64,000 bases of DNA, taken from contig NC_091156.1 in assembly GCF_040958095.1 (NCBI RefSeq), forward strand, positions 20,834,175 to 20,898,174, written 5' to 3'. The notes beneath the pieces are model-generated. The model did not search any database and was not told the origin of the DNA. It was given only the letters and a program-made list of their open reading frames with translations. A program made the translations under genes and the position numbers. The first letter of the stretch is position 1. Each line of letters begins with the position of its first letter. Shown here in pieces: positions 44,107-54,570 of this stretch. This stretch comes from Procambarus clarkii. Lineage: Eukaryota; Arthropoda; Malacostraca; Decapoda; Cambaridae.

Positions 44107-46372
44107 TGTTATGATCCCAGGTAGCCGAAAAACGAGTCTCCCCTTTGAGAATTATTCTATCAAGCCTGACCTGACTAGGAGGTCGGAAATACAGACATGA
44201 AGATTCATATGTAAAAATAATTGGGTAAATTTTACACGGAGTTTAAGATTATGGGCAGTGAATAAGAAAACAGATAAATGACTGGTTAGGAGATGTGGAT
44301 AATTTGCTGGAGGCGTGAGGCTCGCTTCTGGAGGGCTTTGACCTCACTTGACCGCCAAACATCGCAGGGGGAAGCCGCGCTCCGTTCGAGCTCCCGTCAG
44401 CAAGGAACCCCTAGTGATATATCTCCGAGAAGAGAAGTGTGCAGACGTGCCAGCTGTGGAACTGAGCTGGGAACGCTGTGGTCTAAAGTCCTGGACGGCG
44501 AGGAGTGTTTATTAAGCGCCCAAAGACATTATCGTGGGCCGTTGGAGTGCCCTGACCAGGCTCTGTCAGAGGGAGGTGCGCCCTCGACCAGACAATCTGT
44601 GGTAAGCATGATTTAAGCCAGTTCATAGTGATTACTTGTAGTTGGTCGTGTGCCCAGCGACCGTAGCAATGTTTATTGATAAGTTAAACATGTTTTGATA
44701 AGGCAGAAGGCCTAAAATAAGAGAGTGGAGAGGAAGGAACATGGAGCGACGTCCGTCCCCTCTAAGCGCTGGCAGGTGACTGAGAGCTCCCGACGGCGGA
44801 GGGCCCTCCCAGAGTGAGTGAGAACCACCGGCAAGGCGGAGCATGGACCAACCCAAAAACGGGGGAGTCCACTCTCACAGTATGTAGAGAGCAGATAGAT
44901 GTTGGAGGCAAACATATTGTGTGATTATTTTTGTTTATGTGTTTAAGGGGAAACATTTTTATTGGAGTGTCGATGGGTTGCAGGTTTGTCTTTGGGAAGA
45001 AGTTGCTGAGAACTTCGAAGCCAGCACAGAGGGAGTAGTTGATGAGACTCCAAGGTAGTGGAGGAGAGAACCTCGAGCTATGAGGAGAAGCAGTGAAGAG
45101 GAGTGTCACGTGTTTCTGTAGAGGTGGTGAAGCACCATAGTTGCCTAAGGAAAACTTCATGGTAGCAGCCTGGAGGAGCTGCAGAGGATCCTGGTAGTTA
45201 AGCCCGGAAGAACCTGAAGATATCAGGGTAGTGAACTTCCAGATGTGGAAGGGAAGTTCTAAATGATCACTTGTAGGGAGTTGATAGAGTGTTTGTCTTT
45301 AGCGTGTAAGACGCAGTGAGAGGTGAGTGATTGTTTGCCGTTCTTGTGCCGAGGAGTGTTTATACTGAAGCATAGAGTTACAGTCATAGGCTGGATTACC
45401 TACAGATGTATGTGTTCTAGGACTGATAGGGTGATCGATTGATCATTGTTGTGTATCAAGGAACATTTATACTTTTTATATACAAGAGTTGTTACATTCT
45501 TGTACAGCCACTAGTACGCGTAGCGTTTCGGGCAGGTCCCTGGAATACGATCCCCGCCGCGAAGAATCGTTTTTTCATCCAAGTACACATTTTACTGTTG
45601 AGTTAAACAGAGGCTACAGTTAAGGAATTGCGCCCAGTAAATCCTCCCCGGCCAGGATACGAACCCATGACATAGCGCTAGCGGAACGCCAGGCGAGTGT
45701 CTTACCACTACACCACGGAGACTGATATATATATGTTATTGCATTCATATGCTGATTTTCCTTGTACATGTTTATAGATATATATATATTCTCTTGCTGA
45801 TAGTACAACATTGTATTATAAGACTTGATCTACTTGAGGAGGTTGGTAATATTAGGTGGTGAATCAGGAGATAGGATACCACTTGATAAGCTGATGATAG
45901 AGTTCTGATGGTGTTGGAGAGCAACCTGACTGAAATAGCATAGACTGTAGGATTCAATATTATTATATGTGTGTATGTATTGTGTATGTGCTTTGTCCAG
46001 TAAATGTATTCAAATTTGCTGGTGTTTGCCCTTGTCCTAGTGAGGCTTCCCAGGAAATAGTAAAGAGAGAGAGAGAGAGAAAGAACCAAGAACCACCGCT
46101 GTGGACAGGGTAGGACGGAAAACTAGTAAGTCAAAGGGGATTGAGGAGATCATATCCCATAAGGAGAGAGTGGGGAGTCACAGCAGCTCGAGTGGGTGTG
46201 TGTACGTGACAACGAGGCTGAGTGTTGCATCCCCTAAACGTGTGACGTTGAGCCCCTCTCCAAGAGCCAGAAGCGTCTAGTATGATCTCCTAGTGAAGTA
46301 TAAGCACTCTACCGAGTTGTGGGTTGGGTTGTCCGTAAAGGAGGAACAACACCACCAATCCACACTACAATA
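44107..46372. mobile_element. Probable solo LTR or non-autonomous LTR insertion (~2.27 kb)
   Basis: It splits the RNase H at an ATAC that is present on both sides (44103-44106 and 46373-46376), a 4-bp target duplication. It begins TGTTATGATCCCAGG, as Gypsy-type LTRs often do; the far end reads CACTACAATA, not a perfect CA. No gag or pol frame inside. Contains a nested SINE at 45485-45725 and an AG run at 46062-46080. Strand cannot be assigned. Confidence 0.55.
45485..45725 (-). repeat. tRNA-derived SINE (family 2), inverted
   Basis: On the minus strand: head CTCCGTGGTGTAGTGGTAAG (A box), B box GGGTTCGTATCCTGG, body GGGGAGGATTTACTGGGCG, CTCTGTTTAACTCAACAGTAAA, CCCGAAACGCTACGCG and a 3' end AACAACTCTTGTATATAA. 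A second copy is at 60055-60335. Nested in the LTR-like insertion. Confidence 0.85.
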
Positions 46373-46915
46373 ATACCAATTTTCACATTGGTATAAATGG
46401 TAATGAAAAGGCAGACTCACTAGCAAAAACTGCCACTACTCTACCTGTTGTACAGGTTAAAATACCACCAAGTTTGTCACAGATTAAGGAGCAAATCAAG
46501 AAGAAAATACTCACAACTATCAAAAGTCGCCACAGAGCCAAAGTATCGGGAGGAAGATTCACTGCAATGTGGTACGAACAAGCCTCTGGGTAATACTCTT
46601 TCAAGCCTGGCAAAAAGATATCTAGAGACATTGCAGTAGCCATACACAGTCTCAGACTTGGTTACAAGTGCTGCTGGGAGGTAATGAACCCAATAGTTAA
46701 AGAGTGTCATATCTATGCAGCAGAAGCAGAGTCGTAACTATCGCACTACTTACTGGAATGTGAAGCAACTGAAGCCCTGTGCATCAAACTCAACATTAAT
46801 CCAATGAGAGCAGCTGCATTAGATGCAAATTCCGCAACGACTACAATGATTAGAAAAGCTGTTGAAGAATGGGGCACACTGGTAAACATTCTGCATCTAC
46901 ATCCGCCACCAAGAT
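46373..46915 (+). pseudogene. RNase H C-terminal part and tail of the split LINE
   Basis: HIGINGNEKADSLAKTAT continues the RNase H broken at 44106, then a helical, basic tail (IKEQIKKKILTTIKSRHRAK) and a C-terminal CCHC-like region in which HYLLECEATEAL is readable. At least two stops or frame changes. It ends before the (AAC)n tail. Confidence 0.75.
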
Positions 46916-47279
46916 AATGTTATTAAAACAAGACTAAAACCAGTGCACTAAAACAGAAGGAAAAAAGAAACAGAGGAAAAGGAGGAAACCCCACCTCCAT
47001 TTAAAACTGACCCAAATATCACATTAACAAGTTTTATCGCGAATAACCGAACTCAATTACGAGCTCACTATAGCCCGTGCTACATGAACATTTCGTTCTA
47101 AGTAGTTAAATCTAAAACAACAACAACAACAACAACAGATAATCATCTTATGGGCTATTCATTCCCTTGTCACCTTTAGAGTGGGTTAATCGTTATCAAT
47201 CAATTAATCAATAATCATCGGGCGGTAGTGGCCAGGACCAGCACCAACTCCAACAACACCTGCAGACCAACACTGGTCT

Positions 47280-47445
47280 GGGGGTCCAGTAGCTGAGCGG
47301 ACAGAGTGCAGGACTCGTAATTCTGTGGCCTGGGTTCGATTCCAGGACCAGGCAGAAACAAATGGGCAAAGTTTCTTTCACCCTGATGCCCCTGTTACCT
47401 AGCAGTAAATAACTACCTGGGATTTAGATAGCTGTTACGGACCAG
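47280..47445 (+). repeat. tRNA-derived SINE (family 1)
   Basis: Head GTCCAGTAGCTGAGCGGACA, CAGGACTCGTAATTCTGTGG, B box GGGTTCGATTCCAGG, then GAAACAAATGGGCAAAGTTTC and CCCCTGTTACCTAGCAGTAAA. Close to the copy at 56611 in the anticodon arm. Confidence 0.85.
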
Positions 47446-47454
47446 TACAACTAG

Positions 47455-48360
47455 GTGTACTCACCTAGTTGTGCTTGCGGGGGTTGAGCTCTGGCTCTTT
47501 GGTCCCGCCTCTCAACCGTCAATCAACAGGTGTACAGGTTCCTGAGCCTACTGGGCTCTATCATATCTACACTTGAAACTGTGTATGGAGTCAGCCTCCA
47601 CCACATCACTTCCTAATGCATTCCATTTGTCAACCACTCTGACACTAAAAAAGTTCTTTCTAATATCTCTGTGGCTCATTTGGGCACTCAGTTTCCACCT
47701 GTGTCCCCTTGTGCGTGTGCCCCTTGTGTTAAATAGCCTGTCTTTATCTACCCTGTCAATTCCCTTCAGAATCTTGAATGTGGTGATCATGTCCCCCCCT
47801 AACTCTTCTGTCTTCCAGCGAAGTGAGGTTTAATTCCCGTAGTCTCTCCTCGTAGCTCATACCTCTCAGCTCGGGTACTAGTCTGGTGGCAAACCTTTAA
47901 ACCTTTTCCAGTTTAGTCTTATCCTTGACTAGGTATGGACACCATGCTGGGGTTGCATACTCCATGATTGGCCTGACATATGTGGTATACAAAGTTCTGA
48001 ATGATTCTTTACACAAGTTTCTGAATGCCGTTCGTATGTTGGCCAGCCTGGCATATGCCGCTGATGTTATCCTTTTGATATGTGCTGCAGGAGACAGGTC
48101 TGGCGTGATATCAACCCCCAAGTCTTTTTCTTTCTCTGACGCCTGAAGAATTTCCTCTCCCAGATGATGCCTTGTATCTGGCCTCCTGCTCCCCTACACC
48201 TATCTTCATTACATTACATTTGGTTGGGTTAAACTCTAACAACCATTTGTTCGACTATTCCTTCAGTTTGTCTAGGTCTTCCTGAAGCCTCAAACAGTCC
48301 TCTTCTGTTTTAATCCTTCTCATAATTTTGGCATCGTCCGCAAACATTGAGAGAAATGAA
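47455..48360 (-). mobile_element. CR1-like LINE, 5'-truncated copy
   Basis: Same family and strand as the LINE at 48619-53033. Minus frames 48255-48464 (FADDAKIMRRIKTEEDCLRL), 47897-48121 (GVDITPDLSPAAHIKRITSA) and 47548-47790 (SVRVVDKWNALGSDVV...YDRAQ) follow its ORF2 in order with two or more frame breaks. The 3' end at 47455 is CAACCCCCGCAAGCACAACTAGGTGAGTAC (minus strand). 5' truncation is at the FADD region. Confidence 0.9.
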
Positions 48361-48363
48361 TCG

Positions 48364-48529
48364 ATACCCTCCGATTCGGAGGATATCGATATCGGACGTG
48401 GTTGTGGGGTCTGTTGCGGGGTCGGACGCCGGGCCGACCGCAGGTGGAGGAGCTGGAAGGTCACCTAGTACCGGCACCGTCGGTAGTTCATTTGCAGTGA
48501 TCAGCCGGTTAATTGTGTGAACGTACAGG

Positions 48530-48532
<3 letters not shown>
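48364..48532 (-). pseudogene. I-like LINE ORF1 fragment, copy 3
   Basis: Encodes NLYVHTINRLITANELPTVP and DLPAPPPAVGPASDP, matching 41680-41800 (NLYVHTINRVITGNELPTVP). Wedged between a truncated CR1-like LINE and a CA microsatellite. Confidence 0.8.

Positions 48533-48618
<86 letters not shown>
48532..48618. repeat. (CA)n microsatellite at the LINE 3' end
   Basis: 87 bases of CA, directly abutting the 3' terminus of the minus-strand LINE that starts at 48619. Confidence 0.98.
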
Positions 48619-48620
<2 letters not shown>

Positions 48621-48720
48621 ACTCACCTATTTGTCACCTATTTGTGCTTGCGGGGGTTGAGCTTTGGCTCTTTGGTCCCGCCTCTCAACTGTCAATCAAC
48701 TGGTGTACAGATTCCTGAGC

Positions 48721-51540
48721 CTACTGGGCTCTATCATATCTACATTTAAAACTGTGTATGGAGTCAGCCTCCACCACATCACTGCCTAATGCATTCCATC
48801 CGTTAACTACTCTGACACTGAAAAAGTTCCTTCTAACGTCTCTGTGGCTCATGTGGGTACTCAGTTTCCACCTGTGTCCCCTTGTTCGCGTCCCACCAGT
48901 GTTGAATAGTTTATCCTTGTTTACCCGGTCGATTCCTCTGAGGATTTTGTAGGTTGTGATTATGTCTCCCCTTACTCTTCTGTCTTCCAGTGTCGTAAGG
49001 TGCATTTCCCGCAGCCTTTCCTCGTAACTCATGCCTCTTAGTTCTGGGACTAGTCTAGTGGCATACCTTTGGACTTTTTCCAGCTTCGTCTTGTGCTTGA
49101 CAAGGTACGGGCTCCATGCTGGGGCCGCATAATCCAGGATTGGTCTTACATATGTGGTGTACAAGATTCTGAATGATTCCTTACACAGGTTCCTGAACGC
49201 TGTTCTGATGTTAGCCAGCCTCGCATATGCCGCAGACGTTATTCTTTTTATGTGGGCTTCAGGAGACAGGTTTGGTGTGATATCAACTCCTAGATCTTTC
49301 TCTCTGTTCGTTTCATTAAGTACTTCATCTCCTATTCTGTATCCTGTGTTTGGCCTCCTATTTCCACCGCCTAGTTTCATTACTTTGCATTTACTCGGGT
49401 TGAACTTCAACAGCCATTTGTTGGACCATTCACTCAGTCTGTCTAGGTCATCTTGTAGCCTCCTACTATCGTCCTCAGTTTCAATCCTCCTCATAATTTT
49501 TGCATCATCGGCAAACATTGAGAGAAACGATTCTATACCCTCTGGAAGATCATTTACATATATCAGAAACAGTATAGGTCCAAGGACTGACCCCTGCGGT
49601 ACTCCACTCGTAACGTCTCGCCAATCTGAGACCTCACCCCTCACACTGACTCGTTGTCTCCTGTTACTTAGGAGTATCCAACGGAGTACCTTCCCTTTCA
49701 CTCCAGCCTGCATCTCCAGTTTTTTCACTAGCCTCTTGTGTGGCACTGTGTCAAAGGCTTTCTGACAATCCAAAAAGATGCAGTCTGCCCATCCTTCTCT
49801 TTCTTGCCTTATTTTTGTTGCCTGGTCGTAGAATTCAAGTAACCCTGTGAGGCAGGACCTGCCATCCCTGAATCCATGTTGATGCTGTGTTACAAAGTTC
49901 TTTCGCTCCAGGTGCTCCACTAGCTTTCTTCGCACAATCTTCTCCATCATCTTGCATGGTATGCAGGTTAGGGACACTGGTCTGTAATTCAGTGCCTCCT
50001 GTCTATCCCCTTTCTTGTATATCGGGACTACGTTAGCTGCTTTCCAAATTTCTGGCAGTTCCCCTGTTGCCAGTGATTTGTTATACACCATGGAGAGCGG
50101 GAGGCACAGTTCTTCTGCTCCTTCCTTTAGTATCCAAGGGGAGATTCCGTCTGGGCCTATAGCCTTTGTCACATCCAATTCTAGTAAACACTTCCTTACT
50201 TCCCCGCTGGTAATCTCAAACTCTTCCTGTGGTTCCTGGTTAGCTATTTCCTCTCTTATCTCTGGGATTTCTCCTTGCTCTAAGGTGAAGACCTCTTGGA
50301 ATTTCTTATTCAGTTCCTCACACACTTCCTTGTCGTTTGTAGTGAATCCTTCTGCCCCTAACCTTAATTTCATAACCTGTTCCTTTACTGTTGTTTTTCT
50401 CCTGATGTGGCTATTCAGCAATTTAGGCTGAGTCTTTGCCTTGCTTGCGATGTCATTTTCGTATTGTCTTTCTGCCTCTCTTCTCATCCTAACATATTCA
50501 TTCCTGGCATTCTGGTATCTTTCTCTGCTCTCTAGTGTCCTGTTATTCCTATAGTTTCTCCATGCCCTTTTACTTTGCTGCTTAGCTAGCCTACACCTCT
50601 GATTAAACCATGGGTTTCTCATCTTCATTTCACTGTTTTCCTTTTGGACTGGGACAAACTTGTTTGCTGCATCCTTGCATTTTTGCGTGATGTATTCCAT
50701 CATATCTTGGGCCGTCTTTTCCCTGAGCTCTGTTTCCCATGCTATATCTGCTAGGCATTTTCTTATCTCCTCATAGTTTCCCTTTCGGTATGCTAACCTT
50801 TTGGTTTCGGTATCCCTCCTCGAGTTCAATAACCCTTCTTCAATCAGGTACTCAAACACCAATACACTGTGGTCGCTCATTCCTACTGGGTCCTCAAAAC
50901 TGATTTCTCTTATGTCAGAGTCGTTCAGGGTGAAAACCAGGTAGAGTCTCGCTGGTTCGTCATTTCCTCTCATCCTTGTGGGTTCACTGACATGCTGGGT
51001 TAAGAAGTTTCTAGTCGCCACCTCCAGTAGTTTGGCTCTCCACGTATTCTCGCCTCCATGCGGTTCCTTGTTCTCCCAATCAATCCTGCCGTGATTGAAG
51101 TCCCCCATGATGAGCAAGTGGGATCTATTTCTACAGGCAAAAGAGGCTGCCCTCTCAATTATAGTGTTAACTGACATGTTGTTGCTTTCGTACTCTTGAC
51201 TGGGTCTTCTGTCATTTGGTAGAGGATTATATATTACTGCTACTACTATCCTTGGTCCTCCCATTGTCATGGTGCCTGCTATGTAGTCTCTGAAACCCTC
51301 ACAGCCCAGGATAGCCATCTCCTTAAAACTCCATTCCTTCCTCATGAGTAGGGCCACTCCTCCTCCTCCCCTACCTTCCCTCTCTTTCCTTATTATTGTG
51401 TACTCCTGGGGAAACACGGCATTCGTTATGATTCCAGAGAGTTTTGTTTCAGTGAGTCCAATTACATCTGGGTTCACTTCTTGTGCTCTTTCCCTTAGTT
51501 CACTTGCCTTGCTTGTGATCCCATCTATGTTCGAGTACAT
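48721..51540 (-). CDS. LINE ORF2: AP endonuclease and reverse transcriptase, intact
   Basis: 939 residues, uninterrupted. The N-terminal ~230 residues are an AP-like endonuclease that nicks the target: YSNIDGITSK (Asn), VIGLTETKLS (Glu), IMGDFNHGRIDW (Asp and Asn) and MSDHSVLVFE (~220-224, Asp-His) are present. A basic linker follows. RT spans about 460-760: NYRPVSLTCIPCKMMEKIV, FLDCQKAFDTVPHKRL (~588, motif A Asp), SGVPQGSVLGPILFLIYVND (motif B), FADDAKI (~676, motif C, both Asp) and EKDLGVDITPNLSPEAH. The C-terminus has YVRPILDYAAPAWSPY, RRNFFSVRVVNGWNALG and a SFKCRYDRAQ end. All catalytic residues that can be read are intact. It starts at MYSNIDG; upstream codons in frame lack a better ATG. 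It would nick genomic DNA and reverse transcribe LINE RNA in place. Confidence 0.95.
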   Translation of the reverse strand: MYSNIDGITSKASELRERAQEVNPDVIGLTETKLSGIITNAVFPQEYTIIRKEREGRGGGGVALLMRKEWSFKEMAILGCEGFRDYIAGTMTMGGPRIVVAVIYNPLPNDRRPSQEYESNNMSVNTIIERAASFACRNRSHLLIMGDFNHGRIDWENKEPHGGENTWRAKLLEVATRNFLTQHVSEPTRMRGNDEPARLYLVFTLNDSDIREISFEDPVGMSDHSVLVFEYLIEEGLLNSRRDTETKRLAYRKGNYEEIRKCLADIAWETELREKTAQDMMEYITQKCKDAANKFVPVQKENSEMKMRNPWFNQRCRLAKQQSKRAWRNYRNNRTLESRERYQNARNEYVRMRREAERQYENDIASKAKTQPKLLNSHIRRKTTVKEQVMKLRLGAEGFTTNDKEVCEELNKKFQEVFTLEQGEIPEIREEIANQEPQEEFEITSGEVRKCLLELDVTKAIGPDGISPWILKEGAEELCLPLSMVYNKSLATGELPEIWKAANVVPIYKKGDRQEALNYRPVSLTCIPCKMMEKIVRRKLVEHLERKNFVTQHQHGFRDGRSCLTGLLEFYDQATKIRQEREGWADCIFLDCQKAFDTVPHKRLVKKLEMQAGVKGKVLRWILLSNRRQRVSVRGEVSDWRDVTSGVPQGSVLGPILFLIYVNDLPEGIESFLSMFADDAKIMRRIETEDDSRRLQDDLDRLSEWSNKWLLKFNPSKCKVMKLGGGNRRPNTGYRIGDEVLNETNREKDLGVDITPNLSPEAHIKRITSAAYARLANIRTAFRNLCKESFRILYTTYVRPILDYAAPAWSPYLVKHKTKLEKVQRYATRLVPELRGMSYEERLREMHLTTLEDRRVRGDIITTYKILRGIDRVNKDKLFNTGGTRTRGHRWKLSTHMSHRDVRRNFFSVRVVNGWNALGSDVVEADSIHSFKCRYDRAQ

Positions 51541-51599
51541 TGCCCTGAAACTAACTCTCTTCTGCTTCTCCTCTGGGGAGGACCTGTGGGGTCTGGGGT

Positions 51600-52110
51600 G
51601 AGCGGGAGCTGGGAGGATCTGGTATGGGGAGACTGGTGGAGGAGGAAGGGCTTGGGGGGGTAGGGGGGAGGGGGAGGGTAGGGGGAGTGGGTGAGGGGGG
51701 GGAGGGTAGAGGGAGTGGGTGAGGGGGGGAGGGTTGGGGGGGTGGGTGAGAGGGGGAGGGTTGGGGGGGTGAGGGGAAGGGGGAGAAAGGGGGGTTTGGG
51801 GGGCAATAAAGTGGGGAGGGCTTGGGGGGCGTGGGGGGAAAGGGAAGGCTGAGGTGGTTGAGGAAGAGGGGAGGGTTTTGGGGAGTGGTGGAGAGGGGAA
51901 GGCTTAGGTGGGGTGGGGGAGAGTGGGGAGCTTAGGGGGGTGGGGGAGAATGGAGGGCTTGTGGGTGGGAGGGACGGAAGGGCATGTGGGAGAAGGGAGG
52001 GCTTGGGGGATGGGGGAGAAGGGAGGTCCTGGGGGAGGGGGGAGTGGGAGGAGGGGGGGGAGTGGGAGGAGAGGGGTGGGGGGGGAAAGGGTGCCTTAGG
52101 TGGGTACTTA
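51600..52110. other. G-rich spacer between LINE ORF1 and ORF2
   Basis: About 500 bases on the plus strand with very many runs of three or more G (GGGGGAGGG, GTGGGTGAGGGGGG) and almost no C. On the element's sense strand it is CCC/CTCC-rich. A proline-rich frame of 217 codons spans it (52178-51525) in a frame different from both ORFs. It overlaps the end of ORF1 and the start of ORF2. Whether translated or merely expanded low-complexity DNA cannot be decided. A strong candidate for G-quadruplex formation. Confidence 0.85.
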
Positions 52111-53022
52111 GTGGGGGGCTGACAGGGGTTGGGGCAGGTAGGGTGTCTGTTGGGTGGAATGAGGGGGTGGTGCCGCACTCCCTGTGGCTAATGCACTGTT
52201 TGAGGAGGGTTCCCCATTCCCCTCTGGGATTGTAGGGATCGGGGGTGTGGCTCCCTGATTCCTTTCTCTCTCCCTGCGCTCCTTCCTCGCGTCTGCTGCT
52301 TGCATTCTCTCTTCCCTTGTCATATCCCTCTGCAAGAATACTCTTTTGAACTTCTCTACACCTACTAGACAGCACTTCCTTTCTAATAGTTCCTCTTTCG
52401 CGATTTCGCTCATGAAAACCACCTTTATCATTCGGTCTCTGTCCTTGTTGTACTTTCCAAGCCTGAAAACCTTTTCAACATTTCGCTCAGCTCCCTCCAT
52501 CCTTACCTCTTTAAGGATCTCTTTAATCATGTTTTTGTCCTTGTCTCTCCGCTCCTTTGGTCTGGTCCCTGTTTGCTCCTTAATGCCTGCTACTACTACT
52601 GCTCTATTTCTCTCTATCAGCCGGCTAGTACATCTAGCCGCTTCCTGAGAGGAAGCCACTTCCATGGCAACTTCCTTAACTGCAGATCTAGCTTTAGGGC
52701 TCGTTTTAAGTATTTTAGCAAATGAGAGCTGAGGTGTGGAGGTCCCCTCCACAGTAGCATTCCTGTCTCCCTGAGGCACGGTTTGTGTCTGGTATTGTGG
52801 AGAAGTCTCCTTCAGGCTTCTTATCTCCTCCTTTGCTGCCCTTAGTTCAACCTGCAGGTTGGCAACTGTCTCCCTCATTACCCTCAGTTCTTCACTGAAT
52901 TCCTCCCACATTTGCTGGAATACTCCCTTCATCCAGGCTTCCTGTTCCACCCCTTCCTCTGAATTTGTTCCAGCCGCGATTGACATCCTGCGTGTGTAAG
53001 CCCGAGTTCGTGTCCCTTCCAT
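52108..53022 (-). CDS. LINE ORF1 protein (coiled coil, probable RNA-binding)
   Basis: 304 residues from MEGTRTRAYTRRM; an inner Met (MSIAAGTNSEEG, ATG at 52984-52986) is the alternative start. The apparent 110-residue Ser/Leu extension is the translated GA microsatellite and is excluded. A heptad-like helix (EEFSEELRVMRETVANLQVE, then LRAAKEEIRSLKE) suggests a coiled coil at ~25-70. A middle segment (RAVVVAGIKEQ; RNVEKVFRLGKYN; DRMIKVVFMS; VFLQRDMTREERM) resembles the RRM-like and trailing domain of LINE ORF1 proteins. The C-terminus is Pro/Ser/Thr-rich. The likely role is RNA binding in the LINE ribonucleoprotein; this is inferred from position and helix pattern, not from a named domain. Confidence 0.75.
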   Translation of the reverse strand: MEGTRTRAYTRRMSIAAGTNSEEGVEQEAWMKGVFQQMWEEFSEELRVMRETVANLQVELRAAKEEIRSLKETSPQYQTQTVPQGDRNATVEGTSTPQLSFAKILKTSPKARSAVKEVAMEVASSQEAARCTSRLIERNRAVVVAGIKEQTGTRPKERRDKDKNMIKEILKEVRMEGAERNVEKVFRLGKYNKDRDRMIKVVFMSEIAKEELLERKCCLVGVEKFKRVFLQRDMTREERMQAADARKERRERERNQGATPPIPTIPEGNGEPSSNSALATGSAAPPPHSTQQTPYLPQPLSAPH

Positions 53023-53033
53023 GTTTTGCCCGA

Positions 53034-53039
53034 GAGAGG

Positions 53040-53073
<34 letters not shown>

Positions 53074-53229
53074 GGGAGAGAGAGGGAGAGGGAGAGAGAG
53101 GGAGAGGGAGAGAGAGGGAGAGAGAGGGAGAGGGAGAGAGAGGGAGAGGGAGAGAGAGGGAGAGGGAGAGAGAGGGAGAGGGAGAGAGAGGGAGAGAGAG
53201 GGAGAGGGAGGGAGAGGGAGAGAGAGGGA

Positions 53230-53318
<89 letters not shown>

Positions 53319-53320
53319 GA
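53034..53320. repeat. (GA)n with GGGAGA variants
   Basis: From 53034 GAGAGAGGGAGAG-type units, turning into a pure GA run from about 53238. It abuts the 5' end of LINE ORF1 and may be part of its 5' UTR. Confidence 0.97.
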
Positions 53321-53337
53321 GAGAGAGGAGAGAGCCG

Positions 53338-53558
<221 letters not shown>

Positions 53559-53589
53559 AAAGAACAAGGTAAACAAAGCAGCAAGAACA

Positions 53590-54570
53590 ACTAGGTGAAT
53601 ACTGAAGGTGACCTTCAGCACGCTCATCGCAGCGACCCACGCAACGGAACACGGACTTAAGTGCGCTGGAATTACGATTCCACCTGTCCCAAGTGATCAA
53701 GGAACGCATATACGGAGCTCCGCCAGTAGCTTCAAGTGCTACCTGATACTCCTACTACACCAGGAAGTGCACCGAAGCAAGTGCAGAAATGCAGTATCTG
53801 CGTCCAGGAGCACCACTTACACAGTCTGCACATCCTCCCACCGACGCTGCCTACTCTGCAATAGGCCAGCACACTGCAGTTTCACCTGACTGTTTCCACC
53901 GGCAGGAGGAAATAAAAAAAGATAACGGAAAATACTACCTCACCTCAGCTAAGCCAACGTCCGCTTTCCCGGACCTTGCCCGAGAACTCACCTGGGGAAG
54001 CTACTGCTGCCTCACCACCACTTGGTCCATCACCTCCGCAGCCCTCACTACCACCAACCAAGCCTGTAGTTACCTCCTACCGGTATTTCTACACCTCGCC
54101 TGAAAATTGGAGGGCAACGACGTCAGCCTATACGTTCACACTATTAACCGGCTGCTCACCGCACCGTCACCGACGTTGACGGTACTAGGTGACCTCTTTC
54201 CAGCTCCTCCACCTGCGGTCGGCCCGGCGTCCTGACCCCTCAACAGGACCCCATAACCACGTCCGATAACAGGGACGCCACCCACACTGGCTGCCCTGTG
54301 CCAACGAAGACATCGCATCCGAAGACGACGACGGACCACCAGAAACTCCCACAACCAACACCAGGAAGCTCTCCAGAGCCACCACCAACGTCGAAGAGAA
54401 TGGCCTTGCGACCGACGACGAAGACAAAAGTACTTGCCATGTGCTCTTCATTCCACACAGCGAATTCAGTGGCAACGAACACACCAGACGAAATTTTGGC
54501 CTCAAATGTAATAATCAGCCAGAATAAATACCCGCACCGTGACCCAGAATTCCACCGCAAATGTCCCAGG
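53590..54570 (+). pseudogene. I-like LINE ORF1 fragment, copy 2
   Basis: Near-duplicate of 41385-41975 in the same orientation, with extra sequence on both sides. CTSSHRRCLLCN, the ELTWGSYCCLTTTWS frame and the DNRDATHTGCP-like frame can be followed with indels. Frames shift at least three times. The downstream part (54400-54570) is unique and has no recognised domain. Confidence 0.7.

Larger units (their letters stand above)
41976..47136 (+). mobile_element. I-like LINE ORF2, RT and RNase H, split by two insertions
   Basis: The parts in order are: RT 41984-42661, a continuation with stops to about 43170, a SINE palindrome insertion (about 43175-43560), RNase H N-terminal part 43758-44106, an LTR-like insertion (44107-46372), RNase H C-terminal part and tail 46373-46915, and a 3' UTR with TATAGCCCGTGCTAC and an (AAC)n tail ending at 47136. 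The endonuclease is missing. This is the longest I-like copy in the window, and its interruptions date the inserts as younger. Confidence 0.8.
48619..53033 (-). mobile_element. CR1-like non-LTR retrotransposon, near full length
   Basis: Order on the minus strand: GA/GGGAGA microsatellite (53034-53320), ORF1 (53022-52108), a pyrimidine-rich spacer on the sense strand (about 52110-51600), ORF2 (51540-48721) and a 3' UTR ending CAAATAGGTGAGTAC next to the CA tract. No premature stops in ORF2. Copies of its 3' end occur at 8290, 47455, 55525, 56382 and 56840. It has no RNase H, which fits the CR1/L2 group. This is the best candidate in the window for a recently active element. Confidence 0.88.

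Noticed and set aside
48513-48749. His/Thr repeat ORF
   Set aside because: Translated CA microsatellite plus LINE 3' UTR.
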